From positions 1-16,801 of the forward strand of contig JASHVU010000214.1 in the NCBI GenBank assembly GCA_030044455.1: a stretch of 16,801 bases of DNA, in the 5' to 3' direction. The stretch is from Acidobacteriaceae bacterium. GTDB lineage: Bacteria > Acidobacteriota > Terriglobia > Terriglobales > Acidobacteriaceae. The notes below the pieces were generated by a model. The model worked only from the letters and a program-made list of their open reading frames with translations, was not told the origin of the DNA and ran no database searches. Made by a program: the position numbers and the translations under genes. Shown here piece by piece: positions 1-7,598 of the stretch. The stretch's first letter is position 1. Every line of letters starts with the position of its first letter.

Positions 1-792
1 GCAGAACGGGAAGGTACGCTGCGTCCCGGACAGACTGTAGTCGAGCTCACTTCAGGAAACATGGGAACGGGGCTGGCTCTGGTTTGTGGCATCAAGGGCT
101 ATCCGTTTATTGCTGTCATGTCGAAAGGCAACTCAGAGGAGCGCGCCCGCATGATGCGAGCGCTTGGCGCACGAGTGGACCTGGTCGATCAACTCCCGAA
201 TTCTGTTCCGGGGCAAGTCTCAGGCGGTGACCTGGAACTGGTAGAGCTGGAGGCGCAGCGAATTACAAAGGAGCTTGACGCCTTCCGCGCCGACCAGTTT
301 CATCGCGAAGGCAACTTGCTGGCGCATTACGAAACGACCGGTCCGGAGATATGGGCGGCAGCGAACGGAGCAATCGACGGATTCGTAGACTTTGTCGGCT
401 CAGGTGGCACTTACTCCGGAGTTACTAAGTTCCTGAAAGAAAGAAATCCATTGATTCGCTGCTTTGTTGTGGAACCAGAAGGCGCGGCCGCCGCCGCGGG
501 TCAACCGGTTACCCAGCCCGAACACCCAATTCAGGGAGGCGGGTATGCGATGGGTGATCTCGAGTTTCTGCGCGGCGCCCCGGTCGACGGATACATCCAG
601 GTTTCAGGAAGCGAGGCCCGCGACGCAGCCCGAGCGCTGGCCCGGCACGAGGGCATCTTTGGCGGTTTTTCTTCCGGGGCAAATGTCGCAGCCGCGCTAC
701 GCCTGCTGCAGTCCGAAATGCGAGGAAAGACCATCGCGGTCGTGATCTGCGATTCCGGTCTGAAATATCTATCGACAGACTTATGGACGTAA
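1..792 (+). CDS. PLP-dependent cysteine synthase family enzyme, 5'-truncated by the window edge
   Basis: This is a fold-type II PLP enzyme of the cysteine synthase / cystathionine beta-synthase group, which does beta-replacement on O-activated serine or related substrates in the cytoplasm. The frame is open from base 1, so the N-terminus, including the Schiff-base lysine, lies outside the window. The codons before the Met at base 61 encode VVELTSGN, continuing into MGTGLA. This is the phosphate/substrate loop of the family (TSGNTG in CysK), here with Met replacing Thr. A glycine-rich PLP-phosphate loop (GSGGTYSG, near bases 395-420), the GGFSSGAN segment that holds the pyridine-nitrogen serine, and a C-terminal DSGLKYLST motif all fit. 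The GNMG variant and this tail suggest a CBS/CysM-like or specialised branch rather than housekeeping CysK, so no symbol is given. Reading the Met at 61 as the true start would break the loop. Stop is TAA at 790-792. Family is secure; substrate is not. Confidence 0.9.
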   Translation, partial: AEREGTLRPGQTVVELTSGNMGTGLALVCGIKGYPFIAVMSKGNSEERARMMRALGARVDLVDQLPNSVPGQVSGGDLELVELEAQRITKELDAFRADQFHREGNLLAHYETTGPEIWAAANGAIDGFVDFVGSGGTYSGVTKFLKERNPLIRCFVVEPEGAAAAAGQPVTQPEHPIQGGGYAMGDLEFLRGAPVDGYIQVSGSEARDAARALARHEGIFGGFSSGANVAAALRLLQSEMRGKTIAVVICDSGLKYLSTDLWT

Positions 793-1230
793 TGGGGTCT
801 ATGGAAGATAGTTTGATGGGCAAGCGCGCAGCGACGCCTATGAAAGGCGCGGTTGGCCACCCTGTTCCAGCAACTGAATTGTCAGAGAATCTCAAGATCT
901 TCGATACGCAGACGATCGTTGCAGTCCGTGTTGCAAATCGCATCCAGCATCCCGCCGATGCTGGTGGGCGCGCGGTCGGATTCCAGCGTCACGCTCTTGA
1001 GAAATGAAATTTCCGCCTTCTCATTGGGTCGAACACAACCCCAAAAGGGCGCGAGGATTGATCGCAGCCAGGGCCTCAAAATGTTCTATATCCATGCGTT
1101 GCTGTTTGTGACATAATTTGCTGATTCACTTCTCTGTCACTTCAGGATGCCCTCCAGTGGAGCATGCAAGGGCAAAAGCGGGTGAGCGATACCGGGTCGA
1201 CCGCTTTCTTCCCCAGGCTTCAGAGGTCAA
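793..1230. other. Intergenic stretch, possible decayed minus-strand gene fragment
   Basis: These 438 bases hold no gene I can defend. On the minus strand a frame from about 1079 down to 882 encodes a protein-like stretch (for example APTSIGGMLDAI) ending at a TGA. A different minus frame starts with ATG near 1097 (MDIEHFEALAAINP) and stops after 24 residues, close to where the other frame becomes plausible. This could be a small gene broken by a frameshift, or chance open frames in GC-rich DNA. No good ribosome binding site precedes the ATG. The last part must contain the promoter of the peroxidase operon: a CATAAT hexamer at 1112-1117 is a possible -10, but I see no convincing -35 at the right distance. 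Confidence 0.3.
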
Positions 1231-1827
1231 ATGAGCAACATCAACGGCAAAGTCTACGCGATGAACGCGATCACTCCCATGAAGCCATGGAAGACATGGA
1301 TTGTGCGCGTTATTCTCTTCCTCCTCGGGCTTCTAAAGTCGTTGCGGCAAACTGTGATCGATCTGTCCTTCATCGAATTCGCGCGGTGGGTGGTCTTACC
1401 GCGCGGAGGATTCCCTTTCCTCGGCAATGGACAGAAGCGGGAAGATCTAAGGTACGACTATCTGCTTTTCTTCAGCAACTTCAATGGCACATGGAACCAA
1501 TACATCGACGCCTTCTCCGCGGTCCTGAGCAAAGGCCTGAACCTCATCTGGAACTGGAGCGAGAAGTTTCCCGGCTCGGTACCGGTCACCATCTTCAAGG
1601 AGTACATCGCGCGCGTTCAGTTCGATACGGACTACTACTACACGGCATATCCCCACGCGACGGCAAATGACGTCAAGTCAGCTCACATCGTGCAGTCCTC
1701 GCTGGACAGTCTCAGTTTAGTCGCGGGCCAATGCAGCCCCGAGCAGTTTGCCGACGCGTACCTTCAATTCGTACTGCAGGTCCAGACTCACCTTGGCGAA
1801 ACAGGCGATGCACCCATCGCCGGATAG
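1231..1827 (+). CDS. Uncharacterised DyP-associated protein, paralog A, with hydrophobic N-terminal segment
   Basis: 198 residues, function unknown. The ATG follows an AGAGGTCAA ribosome binding site, and this is the first gene of a three-gene operon. The protein is clearly a paralog of the next gene. Both begin NGxVY, and both share an ARxVV strand, a YLxF-SN-xG segment (here residues 78-86), a conserved Trp (W107) followed by a PGxV turn (114-117), and a Q-x-DT-aromatic stretch (130-137). Residues 22-36 (from WIVRV to LLGLL) are strongly hydrophobic and are replaced by polar sequence in paralog B. They could anchor A to the inner membrane or form an amphipathic helix; no signal cleavage site is evident. 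The alternating hydrophobic pattern suggests a ferredoxin-like alpha/beta fold, such as that used by the DyP/chlorite dismutase/EfeB group, but this is inference and no haem ligand can be assigned. Linkage to a peroxidase suggests a partner or accessory role. The coding call is confident; function is open. Confidence 0.85.
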   Translation: MSNINGKVYAMNAITPMKPWKTWIVRVILFLLGLLKSLRQTVIDLSFIEFARWVVLPRGGFPFLGNGQKREDLRYDYLLFFSNFNGTWNQYIDAFSAVLSKGLNLIWNWSEKFPGSVPVTIFKEYIARVQFDTDYYYTAYPHATANDVKSAHIVQSSLDSLSLVAGQCSPEQFADAYLQFVLQVQTHLGETGDAPIAG

Positions 1828-1838
1828 AGGAATCAGCC

Positions 1839-2471
1839 ATGCCCAACAAGAACGGCAGTGTTTATGGACTGACGATTCTCTCCCCGATCATCGAAGATAA
1901 GAGTGCGACGCCCTCTCACGATCTGCAGATCCGCAACTATCTTGCCCATCTTTCCACCCGGGAAGAAAGCCCCTTCGCGCAGGCGCCGGGCACGCATCTC
2001 GCGCGCCTCGTGGTCATGGACGACGTGATCTATGTGGGAGCGCCCGCATGTGAAGACCATTTGAAATCAAAGTATCTGATCTTTGAGTCAAACTGCGATG
2101 GCGATCTGGACAGCTATCTCTCCGGACTTGCCGAGAATATTCCCGACCATCTCGATGCGGTGTGGAAACACTGTGTCGGCTACCCAGGGGCTGTAAACCG
2201 CCCGGCCTTCATCAACTATATGAAGGCATGCCAGCTCGATACCACTTTTTTCTTTGCTGCCGTCAACGATAAGACCGTCACCGAGACATTGCGAGCGCTC
2301 CAGACGCAAAACGCCGTTGCGGACTTCATTGCAACCCACCAGGGCGTTGATGCGGTCACCTTGCAGCGTGAGTTCATTGAGTTCGTGGCACATCTCAAAG
2401 CGATGCCCCCTCCCAAACCGGGTTCCATGGGTCCTCACCGCGATATCAAGACAGGCGGGCGAAATGAGTAA
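1839..2471 (+). CDS. Uncharacterised DyP-associated protein, paralog B
   Basis: 210 residues, function unknown, soluble (no signal peptide or membrane segment). The ATG at 1839 is chosen because GAGGA at 1826-1830, overlapping the upstream stop codon, is correctly spaced and because the protein then starts MPNKNGSVYG, matching the NGxVY start of paralog A. The longer open frame from 1731 lies inside the preceding gene. The shared core is cleaner here: an ARLVVMDDVIYVG stretch (residues 55-67), YLIFESN near 79-85, W109 and a CVGYPG turn (112-117), then QLDT and FFF (132-139). Three cysteines (C71, C86, C112) and C131 are not shared with A in the same places. A Pro-rich tail (about 188-197) precedes the end. 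The gene lies 11 bases after paralog A, and its stop is embedded in the start of the peroxidase gene, so the three are very likely cotranscribed. It may be a DyP partner or substrate-delivery protein; that is inferred only from context. Confidence 0.85.
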   Translation: MPNKNGSVYGLTILSPIIEDKSATPSHDLQIRNYLAHLSTREESPFAQAPGTHLARLVVMDDVIYVGAPACEDHLKSKYLIFESNCDGDLDSYLSGLAENIPDHLDAVWKHCVGYPGAVNRPAFINYMKACQLDTTFFFAAVNDKTVTETLRALQTQNAVADFIATHQGVDAVTLQREFIEFVAHLKAMPPPKPGSMGPHRDIKTGGRNE

Positions 2472-3849
2472 GCTCAACGAGACCGACATTCAGGGCTTTG
2501 TTCTGCGCGGCTACAACCTGCCTGTCGCCCGGTATCTGTTTCTTCGCTTTGAGGGCGCAGCGCGTGCGCGCAAGCTGATCGGCCGGTTGCTCAGCGAGAT
2601 AACTACGGGCCAGCGCTGGGACGGGGTCAAGCCGCAAAGCACAGTGAACATCGCATTCACCCATCGCGGCCTGGAGCGCCTGGAACTGCCGGACGCCACG
2701 CTCCTGAGTTTCCCAGTCGAATTTCAACAGGGAATGAGACATCGCGCAGAAATTCTGGGCGACTGCGGCGTGAACTCCCCCGACCATTGGGAAGAAATCT
2801 GGCGGGAAGACCGCGTTGACGCCTGGATCGGCATCAACGGCGTTACGGGGGAATCCCTTGAAGCTCGCTGCGCCGCAACCCTATCCCTGATCAATGAAAC
2901 CGGCGGTGCAACGGCTATCTCATCTCAGGATGCAGCTGCGGTGGTGATAAACGGCAAGCCAACCACCAGCGAACACTTCGGCTACACAGACGGCTTCGGC
3001 AATCCTGACTACCTCGGCATAGAACGAAGTACCCAGCCCGGCCAAGGCAAGCTCATGCCCAACAGAACGTGGGCGCCGCTTGCGACCGGAGAGCTCTTGC
3101 TGGGATATGCCGACGAGGCCGGAGAGTTGCCGGTCGCTCCCATACCACATCTCCTGGCCAGCAACGGCACATTCATGGTCTATCGCAAGCTGCATCAGAA
3201 TGTGGCCACGTTCCGCGCCTATCTCGATAAGCAGTCGCTGCTTTATGGCGGCGGAAAAGAAAAGCTGGCGGCCAAGTTCATCGGACGCTGGCGAGACGGA
3301 ACACCTCTGGAGCTTTCGCCCGACCATCCCGATCAGGCCATCGTCCAAAACTCGAACCGCAACACCGATTTTACCTACGGTGCCGATGCTGAGGGCAACC
3401 GGTGTCCCATAGGCGCGCACATCCGCCGCGTTCATCCGCGCGATGCCTTCGGTTTCAATGGACAACTGATCAACCGGCGCCGCATTACACGCCGCGGGCT
3501 CCCCTATGGGCGTTTCGTTCCCGAAGGCGAACCTGTCGACGATACTGAAGAACGCGGCATCATCTTTATGGTGCTGAATGCGAGCCTCTCGCGACAGTTC
3601 GAGTTTGTGCAGCAGCAATGGGTTCAGTATGGCAACGATGCTCGTCTCGGCAACGACAAGGATATGCTGCTCGGCAGTCACGGGGGAACTGGACGATTTG
3701 TTGTTCAGGGCGAGGCAAGGCCATCAAATCCTCCTTTCGTTTGCAGCAACCTGCCTGACTTCGTTGAACTGCGCGGCGGCGACTATTTCTTCCTGCCGAG
3801 TATCACCGCGCTGGGAATGATTGCGATGGGCCTGGTCGACCCACGTTAA
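2464..3849 (+). CDS. DyP-type haem peroxidase
   Basis: 461-residue dye-decolourising peroxidase, which uses hydrogen peroxide and a b-type haem to oxidise bulky or phenolic substrates. The start at 2464 gives the typical N-terminus (DIQGFVLRGYNLPVARYLFLRF, abbreviated here as residues 8-29); earlier in-frame codons belong to paralog B. The family signature GxxDG is present as GYTDG at 173-177, with catalytic D176. The proximal haem ligand is expected at H319 in CPIGAHIRR, and the distal arginine at R343 in the ITRRGLPYG segment. The C-terminus has the usual GGDYFFLPS strand. Length fits the longer fungal-like/C-D type DyPs rather than short EfeB forms. There is no Tat or Sec signal and no encapsulin gene nearby, so the enzyme probably works in the cytoplasm or with its operon partners. 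The ATG overlaps the paralog B stop (ATGAGTAA), and the upstream Shine-Dalgarno is weak, which suggests translational coupling. The physiological substrate cannot be read from sequence. Confidence 0.96.
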   Translation: MSKLNETDIQGFVLRGYNLPVARYLFLRFEGAARARKLIGRLLSEITTGQRWDGVKPQSTVNIAFTHRGLERLELPDATLLSFPVEFQQGMRHRAEILGDCGVNSPDHWEEIWREDRVDAWIGINGVTGESLEARCAATLSLINETGGATAISSQDAAAVVINGKPTTSEHFGYTDGFGNPDYLGIERSTQPGQGKLMPNRTWAPLATGELLLGYADEAGELPVAPIPHLLASNGTFMVYRKLHQNVATFRAYLDKQSLLYGGGKEKLAAKFIGRWRDGTPLELSPDHPDQAIVQNSNRNTDFTYGADAEGNRCPIGAHIRRVHPRDAFGFNGQLINRRRITRRGLPYGRFVPEGEPVDDTEERGIIFMVLNASLSRQFEFVQQQWVQYGNDARLGNDKDMLLGSHGGTGRFVVQGEARPSNPPFVCSNLPDFVELRGGDYFFLPSITALGMIAMGLVDPR

Positions 3850-3900
3850 ATCGAAGCTGAATGAAGGTGCTTCTGGCGGGAATTCATAACGGAGCCGGTC

Positions 3901-3922
3901 AACTCGTCCACATTGTGGAGTT
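3901..3922. terminator. Weak hairpin between convergent genes
   Basis: The 88 bases between the peroxidase stop and the stop of the convergent DUF5695-like gene contain an imperfect hairpin: AACT and CCAC arms pair with GTGG and AGTT around an ATT loop, with a three-base bulge. A T-rich run (ATTTATTCTTATT) follows on the plus strand. It could serve as a bidirectional terminator, but the stem is short and the T run is interrupted. Confidence 0.3.
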
Positions 3923-3937
3923 CACTCGGATTTATTC

Positions 3938-6718
3938 TTATTGGCGTACATGATTGCTCAGGCGAACCACCACGGGCTTGTCTCCGAGCGGTATCGCGTA
4001 GGCTCCACGCACTCGTTCATATTCGCCTTGAGGCGCAAGCGTGCCGACGCCTTCAATCCTGGCCGGCTGATCGATCCGCAGTAGTGCCGTGGGAGTGTAT
4101 GCGTCAGCGGGCGCGAAAGTGATTTCCACTTTGCTGGTCGCGACATCGAGTGATACGCGCTGGAACTGCCCGCTATCGAGCATGAGCCAAAGCCCGAGCG
4201 GTTCAAGGTAAACACGCTGCCGCTGGCTGTCGAGCGGCGAGACGGTCACCGATTGGCCTGAAACCTCGACATTGCCTCCGAAGGCCAGCCACCCGAACTC
4301 CGGATCCTTGGCAAGATAAGTGCCCGTGCTCCATGCATGGCCAAAGAAGTTCGGACCGTAGTCACCGCTATACGGATCGAATTTCATCATGTCAGGGTAA
4401 CTATGGAATGCCGCCGATGCGAACCCGTCCTGGTCAATTCCGCTGATGGCGCCCATAGTGCCGCCATAACCGACGCGCAGCAGGTAGAGATCGCTAGGAT
4501 CGCGCCTGTACGCATCGAGCACCGGAATCGCGTTAATCCCCGATCCATAGTGGTGCAGTTGGCGCTCCAGCCGCTCATACTTTCCGCCGTACAAAAAATC
4601 CCAGTAGCGGCGTGCGCTGCCGTTGTATCCCCAGTTTGGGATCGTTGGCATGTATCCCTTGATCGCATCCAGAGTCACCTGGGCCTTGTCATTCATGCCG
4701 AAGTAGCGCGTCCAGGCGTACACCTCTTCCTGGCCGGTTGAGTCCCACGGCATTTCGCTGCCGAAGGGGAAGGCAAGCTTTTGCCATACCTCGGCCCGCG
4801 CGCGCATCGCGGCCTCAAGTTTGGTAGCCTCTTCGGTCATTCCCTCACGGTGCAGATCGTCAAGCACTGCCACAAACACATCGCCTTCCATCTGGCCGAA
4901 CTGCGCCAGATCCTGCGCATAGCGAGTCATGGCCATCGTGGTTTCATAAGCCTGCGTCAAATACCAACGCCAGTCGTGGTGCGTCACGAGGTCCTGGTGA
5001 TCGCGTGCCAGCCGGTAGAGCGCCCAATACGCCGCTACCACGTGGGGATAGTTGTAGGAGCGCCCCACATCTTCGCTGGCTTCCTCGCTCCAGCTCTCCC
5101 ATGAGTGCCAGTTCAAATCGCTCCGGTAGTAACCGGCCGGCAGCTTGTCGGGCTGGTAGTAGAAGAGACTCTTACGCACTCCGTATTCTTTAGGGCCGTC
5201 TTTGAACTGGATTCCGCCCCACAACACGTGGTCGACAAAGTCTTCGAGTTGCTCCACCTGATGTTTGTCGGGGCGCACGTACTCTTTCATCGCCGCGGCC
5301 AGCCAGGAGCCGGCGCCGGCCTCATCGCTCAATCCTGCGATCCACACGCGGCTATCCTGGGTCACAATCGCATTTGCCTCGCGGTCGTAACTCATCACCG
5401 ACGGCGCACGATGAAAAGGGTCGTCCTTTTGATCGAACCACTGTTTTGTGAAGAGGAAATTTCCCAAGTCGTCAATGGCTTCAGTCTCAGGCTTGATTAC
5501 CTTGTATTGAACCGTCTCAACCAGCCCATCGGCATAGGTTACGGTAAGCCGCGCGCGCCCCCACTGTTTGCCGCGCAACGTGTAACGCTGCCAACCGTGC
5601 GGCGTCTTTCCATCGGCCTCAATCTCGATTGCGCCCGCAGGTTCCACCGCAATGGTTTTCACCGGCTGCGGATAATCCAGAAACAGGCTGGCATCAATAT
5701 CTTCCGGCAGTATGTAGCCCGGAATGCCTACGGCCACCGGCCGGTGCGCTTCCGCCAACGTCTTTTCGATTGACTCGATAGAATCGGCCACCAGGAAGCG
5801 CAAACCTATGGTGCGCTCCTCACCCGGCTGCAGCACGATGCTGGTTGCCGGATTCCACTCCTCCACATTTTTCCACTCGTTCTGCTGGTATGCCGCTGAG
5901 GCCACCATCCACTCGTAAAAGCCTTCGAAGGTCATGCTGCGCGGCGTGGCATCGTGAAACAACTGTGCCTCACGTCTCCGCCCGCGCGGGCCTTCAATCG
6001 GGTTGTAGGCCTCGAAAGGTGTTTTCCCGTCAGGAACTACAACCAGCGCGGGTCCGTGCCCGTTGAGCCGCGTCACCTGCACATAGCCGGCGTCGAGAGC
6101 AATCGACGGATCAGAAAAGCTGCACACCGCGTGGGCTGTTTCAAGGTTCTTGCCGCTCAGAATATTGTCAAAGATCAGCGGAATGCCCAACGCGCCAATT
6201 TCAATGGCCGTTTTGCCGGGATTGCCGAGTGTAAAGCGCAGCGCCAGCTTGCCGTTCACCACCGCCCAGCTACGGGTGACTTGGAGCGGGAAATTCGCTG
6301 GAAGTGTCGGGCGCAGATCGTCTTTGCGCAGTTCGCCGGGACCGGTTGGCAGCTGATTTACAGGCTGGCGATCGAGGGCGGTTGAATAGCCTTTCCACTC
6401 ACTGGTTCCCACCTCGCGCAGGCGCAGATCAAGATCGCCCAGATGGTAATACCCGTCGGTCGAACGCGCGGCCAGCAACTCCGACGGAACGAAATCGAAG
6501 CCGTTGCTGTCGTTCGGCTCAAGCCCGGCTACGGTTCCCGATGATTTCACCAGGCGCAAATTCAACTCCGGCGTCTGGTAGCTGGTCAGTCCCTGGTCGA
6601 GCATGGGGCCAAGCCTGGCATCGCGGCCTGCGGGATACCATTGTGAAATTCCCGGAGTACCCAACGCCGCCATTGCTACAGCAGCCGATAACCAAGCTGT
6701 TTTGTTCCGGTATCTCAA
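3938..6718 (-). CDS. DUF5695-like exported protein, probable glycoside hydrolase
   Basis: 926 residues. The overall sequence resembles the DUF5695 family of large secreted bacterial and fungal proteins, as I recall it; no enzymatic activity can be assigned from sequence. An N-terminal Sec signal (Arg/Lys n-region, hydrophobic core AWLSAAVAMAALG at 8-20) puts it in the periplasm or outside the cell. The first ~430 residues look beta-rich. The middle and C-terminal part is helical with many aromatic and acidic residues (WHSWESWSEEASEDVG, PNWGYNG, a GGTMGAISGIDQDG loop), as in an (alpha/alpha)6 glycosidase domain, followed by a C-terminal beta domain. The start codon is TTG, preceded by GGACGG as a weak ribosome binding site; an in-frame TGA lies 21 bases upstream, so no earlier ATG is possible. 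It lies 46 bases downstream of the GntR gene and is probably cotranscribed with it. Likely role is breakdown of a complex glycan; this is inference from fold pattern and context. Confidence 0.85.
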   Translation of the reverse strand: MRYRNKTAWLSAAVAMAALGTPGISQWYPAGRDARLGPMLDQGLTSYQTPELNLRLVKSSGTVAGLEPNDSNGFDFVPSELLAARSTDGYYHLGDLDLRLREVGTSEWKGYSTALDRQPVNQLPTGPGELRKDDLRPTLPANFPLQVTRSWAVVNGKLALRFTLGNPGKTAIEIGALGIPLIFDNILSGKNLETAHAVCSFSDPSIALDAGYVQVTRLNGHGPALVVVPDGKTPFEAYNPIEGPRGRRREAQLFHDATPRSMTFEGFYEWMVASAAYQQNEWKNVEEWNPATSIVLQPGEERTIGLRFLVADSIESIEKTLAEAHRPVAVGIPGYILPEDIDASLFLDYPQPVKTIAVEPAGAIEIEADGKTPHGWQRYTLRGKQWGRARLTVTYADGLVETVQYKVIKPETEAIDDLGNFLFTKQWFDQKDDPFHRAPSVMSYDREANAIVTQDSRVWIAGLSDEAGAGSWLAAAMKEYVRPDKHQVEQLEDFVDHVLWGGIQFKDGPKEYGVRKSLFYYQPDKLPAGYYRSDLNWHSWESWSEEASEDVGRSYNYPHVVAAYWALYRLARDHQDLVTHHDWRWYLTQAYETTMAMTRYAQDLAQFGQMEGDVFVAVLDDLHREGMTEEATKLEAAMRARAEVWQKLAFPFGSEMPWDSTGQEEVYAWTRYFGMNDKAQVTLDAIKGYMPTIPNWGYNGSARRYWDFLYGGKYERLERQLHHYGSGINAIPVLDAYRRDPSDLYLLRVGYGGTMGAISGIDQDGFASAAFHSYPDMMKFDPYSGDYGPNFFGHAWSTGTYLAKDPEFGWLAFGGNVEVSGQSVTVSPLDSQRQRVYLEPLGLWLMLDSGQFQRVSLDVATSKVEITFAPADAYTPTALLRIDQPARIEGVGTLAPQGEYERVRGAYAIPLGDKPVVVRLSNHVRQ

Positions 6719-6764
6719 GAAACCGTCCGAATAAGTTCACTTAGTAACTTTGTTGTCGTCTTAC

Positions 6765-7508
6765 TTACCAGCTGCCCCGCTCACCAAAGATATCGATCAC
6801 GTGTGCCAGCCGCCTGCAGCCATTCTCCCAGTTAACAAACAGCGCGCGCTCCAGCTGATCGGCATTGCCTTCGACCAGCGCGGCAATAACCTCCTCATGT
6901 TCCTTCACTGATACATGCAGTTCGTTGATGATGGAGCTCGCATACAGCCGCCAGTAACGCTCCGTCTGCGGCTCAACTGCGCGATGCATCGCTTTCAGCC
7001 TCGGGCCCGAGCCGGCGGTGAGGAGCAGGCGATGAAACTCGTGATCGAGGTCGAAGATCACCGGCCCATCGTAGCCGCGTTCGCGCGCAATTTTGTCGAG
7101 CTTTCCATTGATGGCTGTCAGTTGCACGGCCAGAGTCTGGCGTTCCCTCTCCGGCAACAACGCTGTGCGCCTTCCCGCCAGTCCTTCAATTCGCCCGATG
7201 ATCGGATACAGTTCGCTGGCGTCCTCCTTCGTTAACGGTGCAACGATCATTCGCGACTTGCTGCCGTTTCGGTACTCAAGCACATAACCCTCGCGTTGCA
7301 ATAAATACAGCGCCCCGCGCACCGGCGTCCGGCTCATATTCAGGCGATCAGAAAGGTCCCCCTCCACAATCCAACTGCCCGGCGCCAGCTTGCCGTGGAC
7401 GATCAAATCGCGGATCTGCTGAAAAGCCAGGCCCACACTTGTTCCGTGCTCGGCCTTCACGGAGCTTTTGCGCAGGCTTTCGGTGTCCTTTGTAGTTGAC
7501 GTTGCCAT
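6765..7508 (-). CDS. GntR-family regulator, FCD (FadR/VanR) subfamily
   Basis: 247-residue transcription factor. The N-terminal winged helix-turn-helix spans about residues 25-92, with recognition segment LNMSRTPVRGAL (56-67). The family consensus is SRTPVREAL, so the usual Glu is Gly here. The FCD effector domain runs from about 96 to 235. Metal-binding residues D155 and H159 (in DHEFH) and H204 (in KEHEEVI) are visible, but the last histidine of the usual set appears replaced near N226/W227 (FVNWENG), a variant that occurs in some VanR-like members. Such proteins usually repress nearby catabolic genes until a carboxylate, sugar acid or similar metabolite binds. The start at 7508 gives a normal length. 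A longer version beginning with GTG at 7637 adds 43 Arg-rich residues and starts inside an inverted repeat, so it is unlikely. The gene sits between the receptor gene and the DUF5695-like gene, so it is the natural candidate to control this locus. Confidence 0.93.
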   Translation of the reverse strand: MATSTTKDTESLRKSSVKAEHGTSVGLAFQQIRDLIVHGKLAPGSWIVEGDLSDRLNMSRTPVRGALYLLQREGYVLEYRNGSKSRMIVAPLTKEDASELYPIIGRIEGLAGRRTALLPERERQTLAVQLTAINGKLDKIARERGYDGPVIFDLDHEFHRLLLTAGSGPRLKAMHRAVEPQTERYWRLYASSIINELHVSVKEHEEVIAALVEGNADQLERALFVNWENGCRRLAHVIDIFGERGSW

Positions 7509-7598
7509 TCGGCTTCGCTCTCTGGCTGTGATCGGCGCCGGAGACGGAATCCGGCGTTCCCCGCGTTCATTTGTTGCCTTACGCCGATACCGAAAACA

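Noticed and set aside
1164-1670. 168-residue open frame on the plus strand
   Set aside because: It overlaps paralog A in another frame, has Arg/His-rich shadow composition, and lacks a ribosome binding site; paralog A has clear homology to the next gene.
1731-1838. N-terminal extension of paralog B
   Set aside because: These bases encode the C-terminus of paralog A; the ATG at 1839 has its own ribosome binding site and aligns with the paralog start.
2254-2463. 70-residue N-terminal extension of the peroxidase
   Set aside because: It lies within the paralog B coding sequence and is unlike any DyP N-terminus; the IQGxxLRGY start begins right after 2464.
1231-3849. Encapsulin-type DyP cargo system
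   Set aside because: No encapsulin shell gene is in the window and the peroxidase C-terminus ends right after the GGDYFFLPS region without an obvious cargo-loading tail.
5105-5773. 222-residue plus-strand frame opposite the DUF5695-like gene
   Set aside because: It is an antisense shadow of a well-supported coding sequence with no family motifs of its own.
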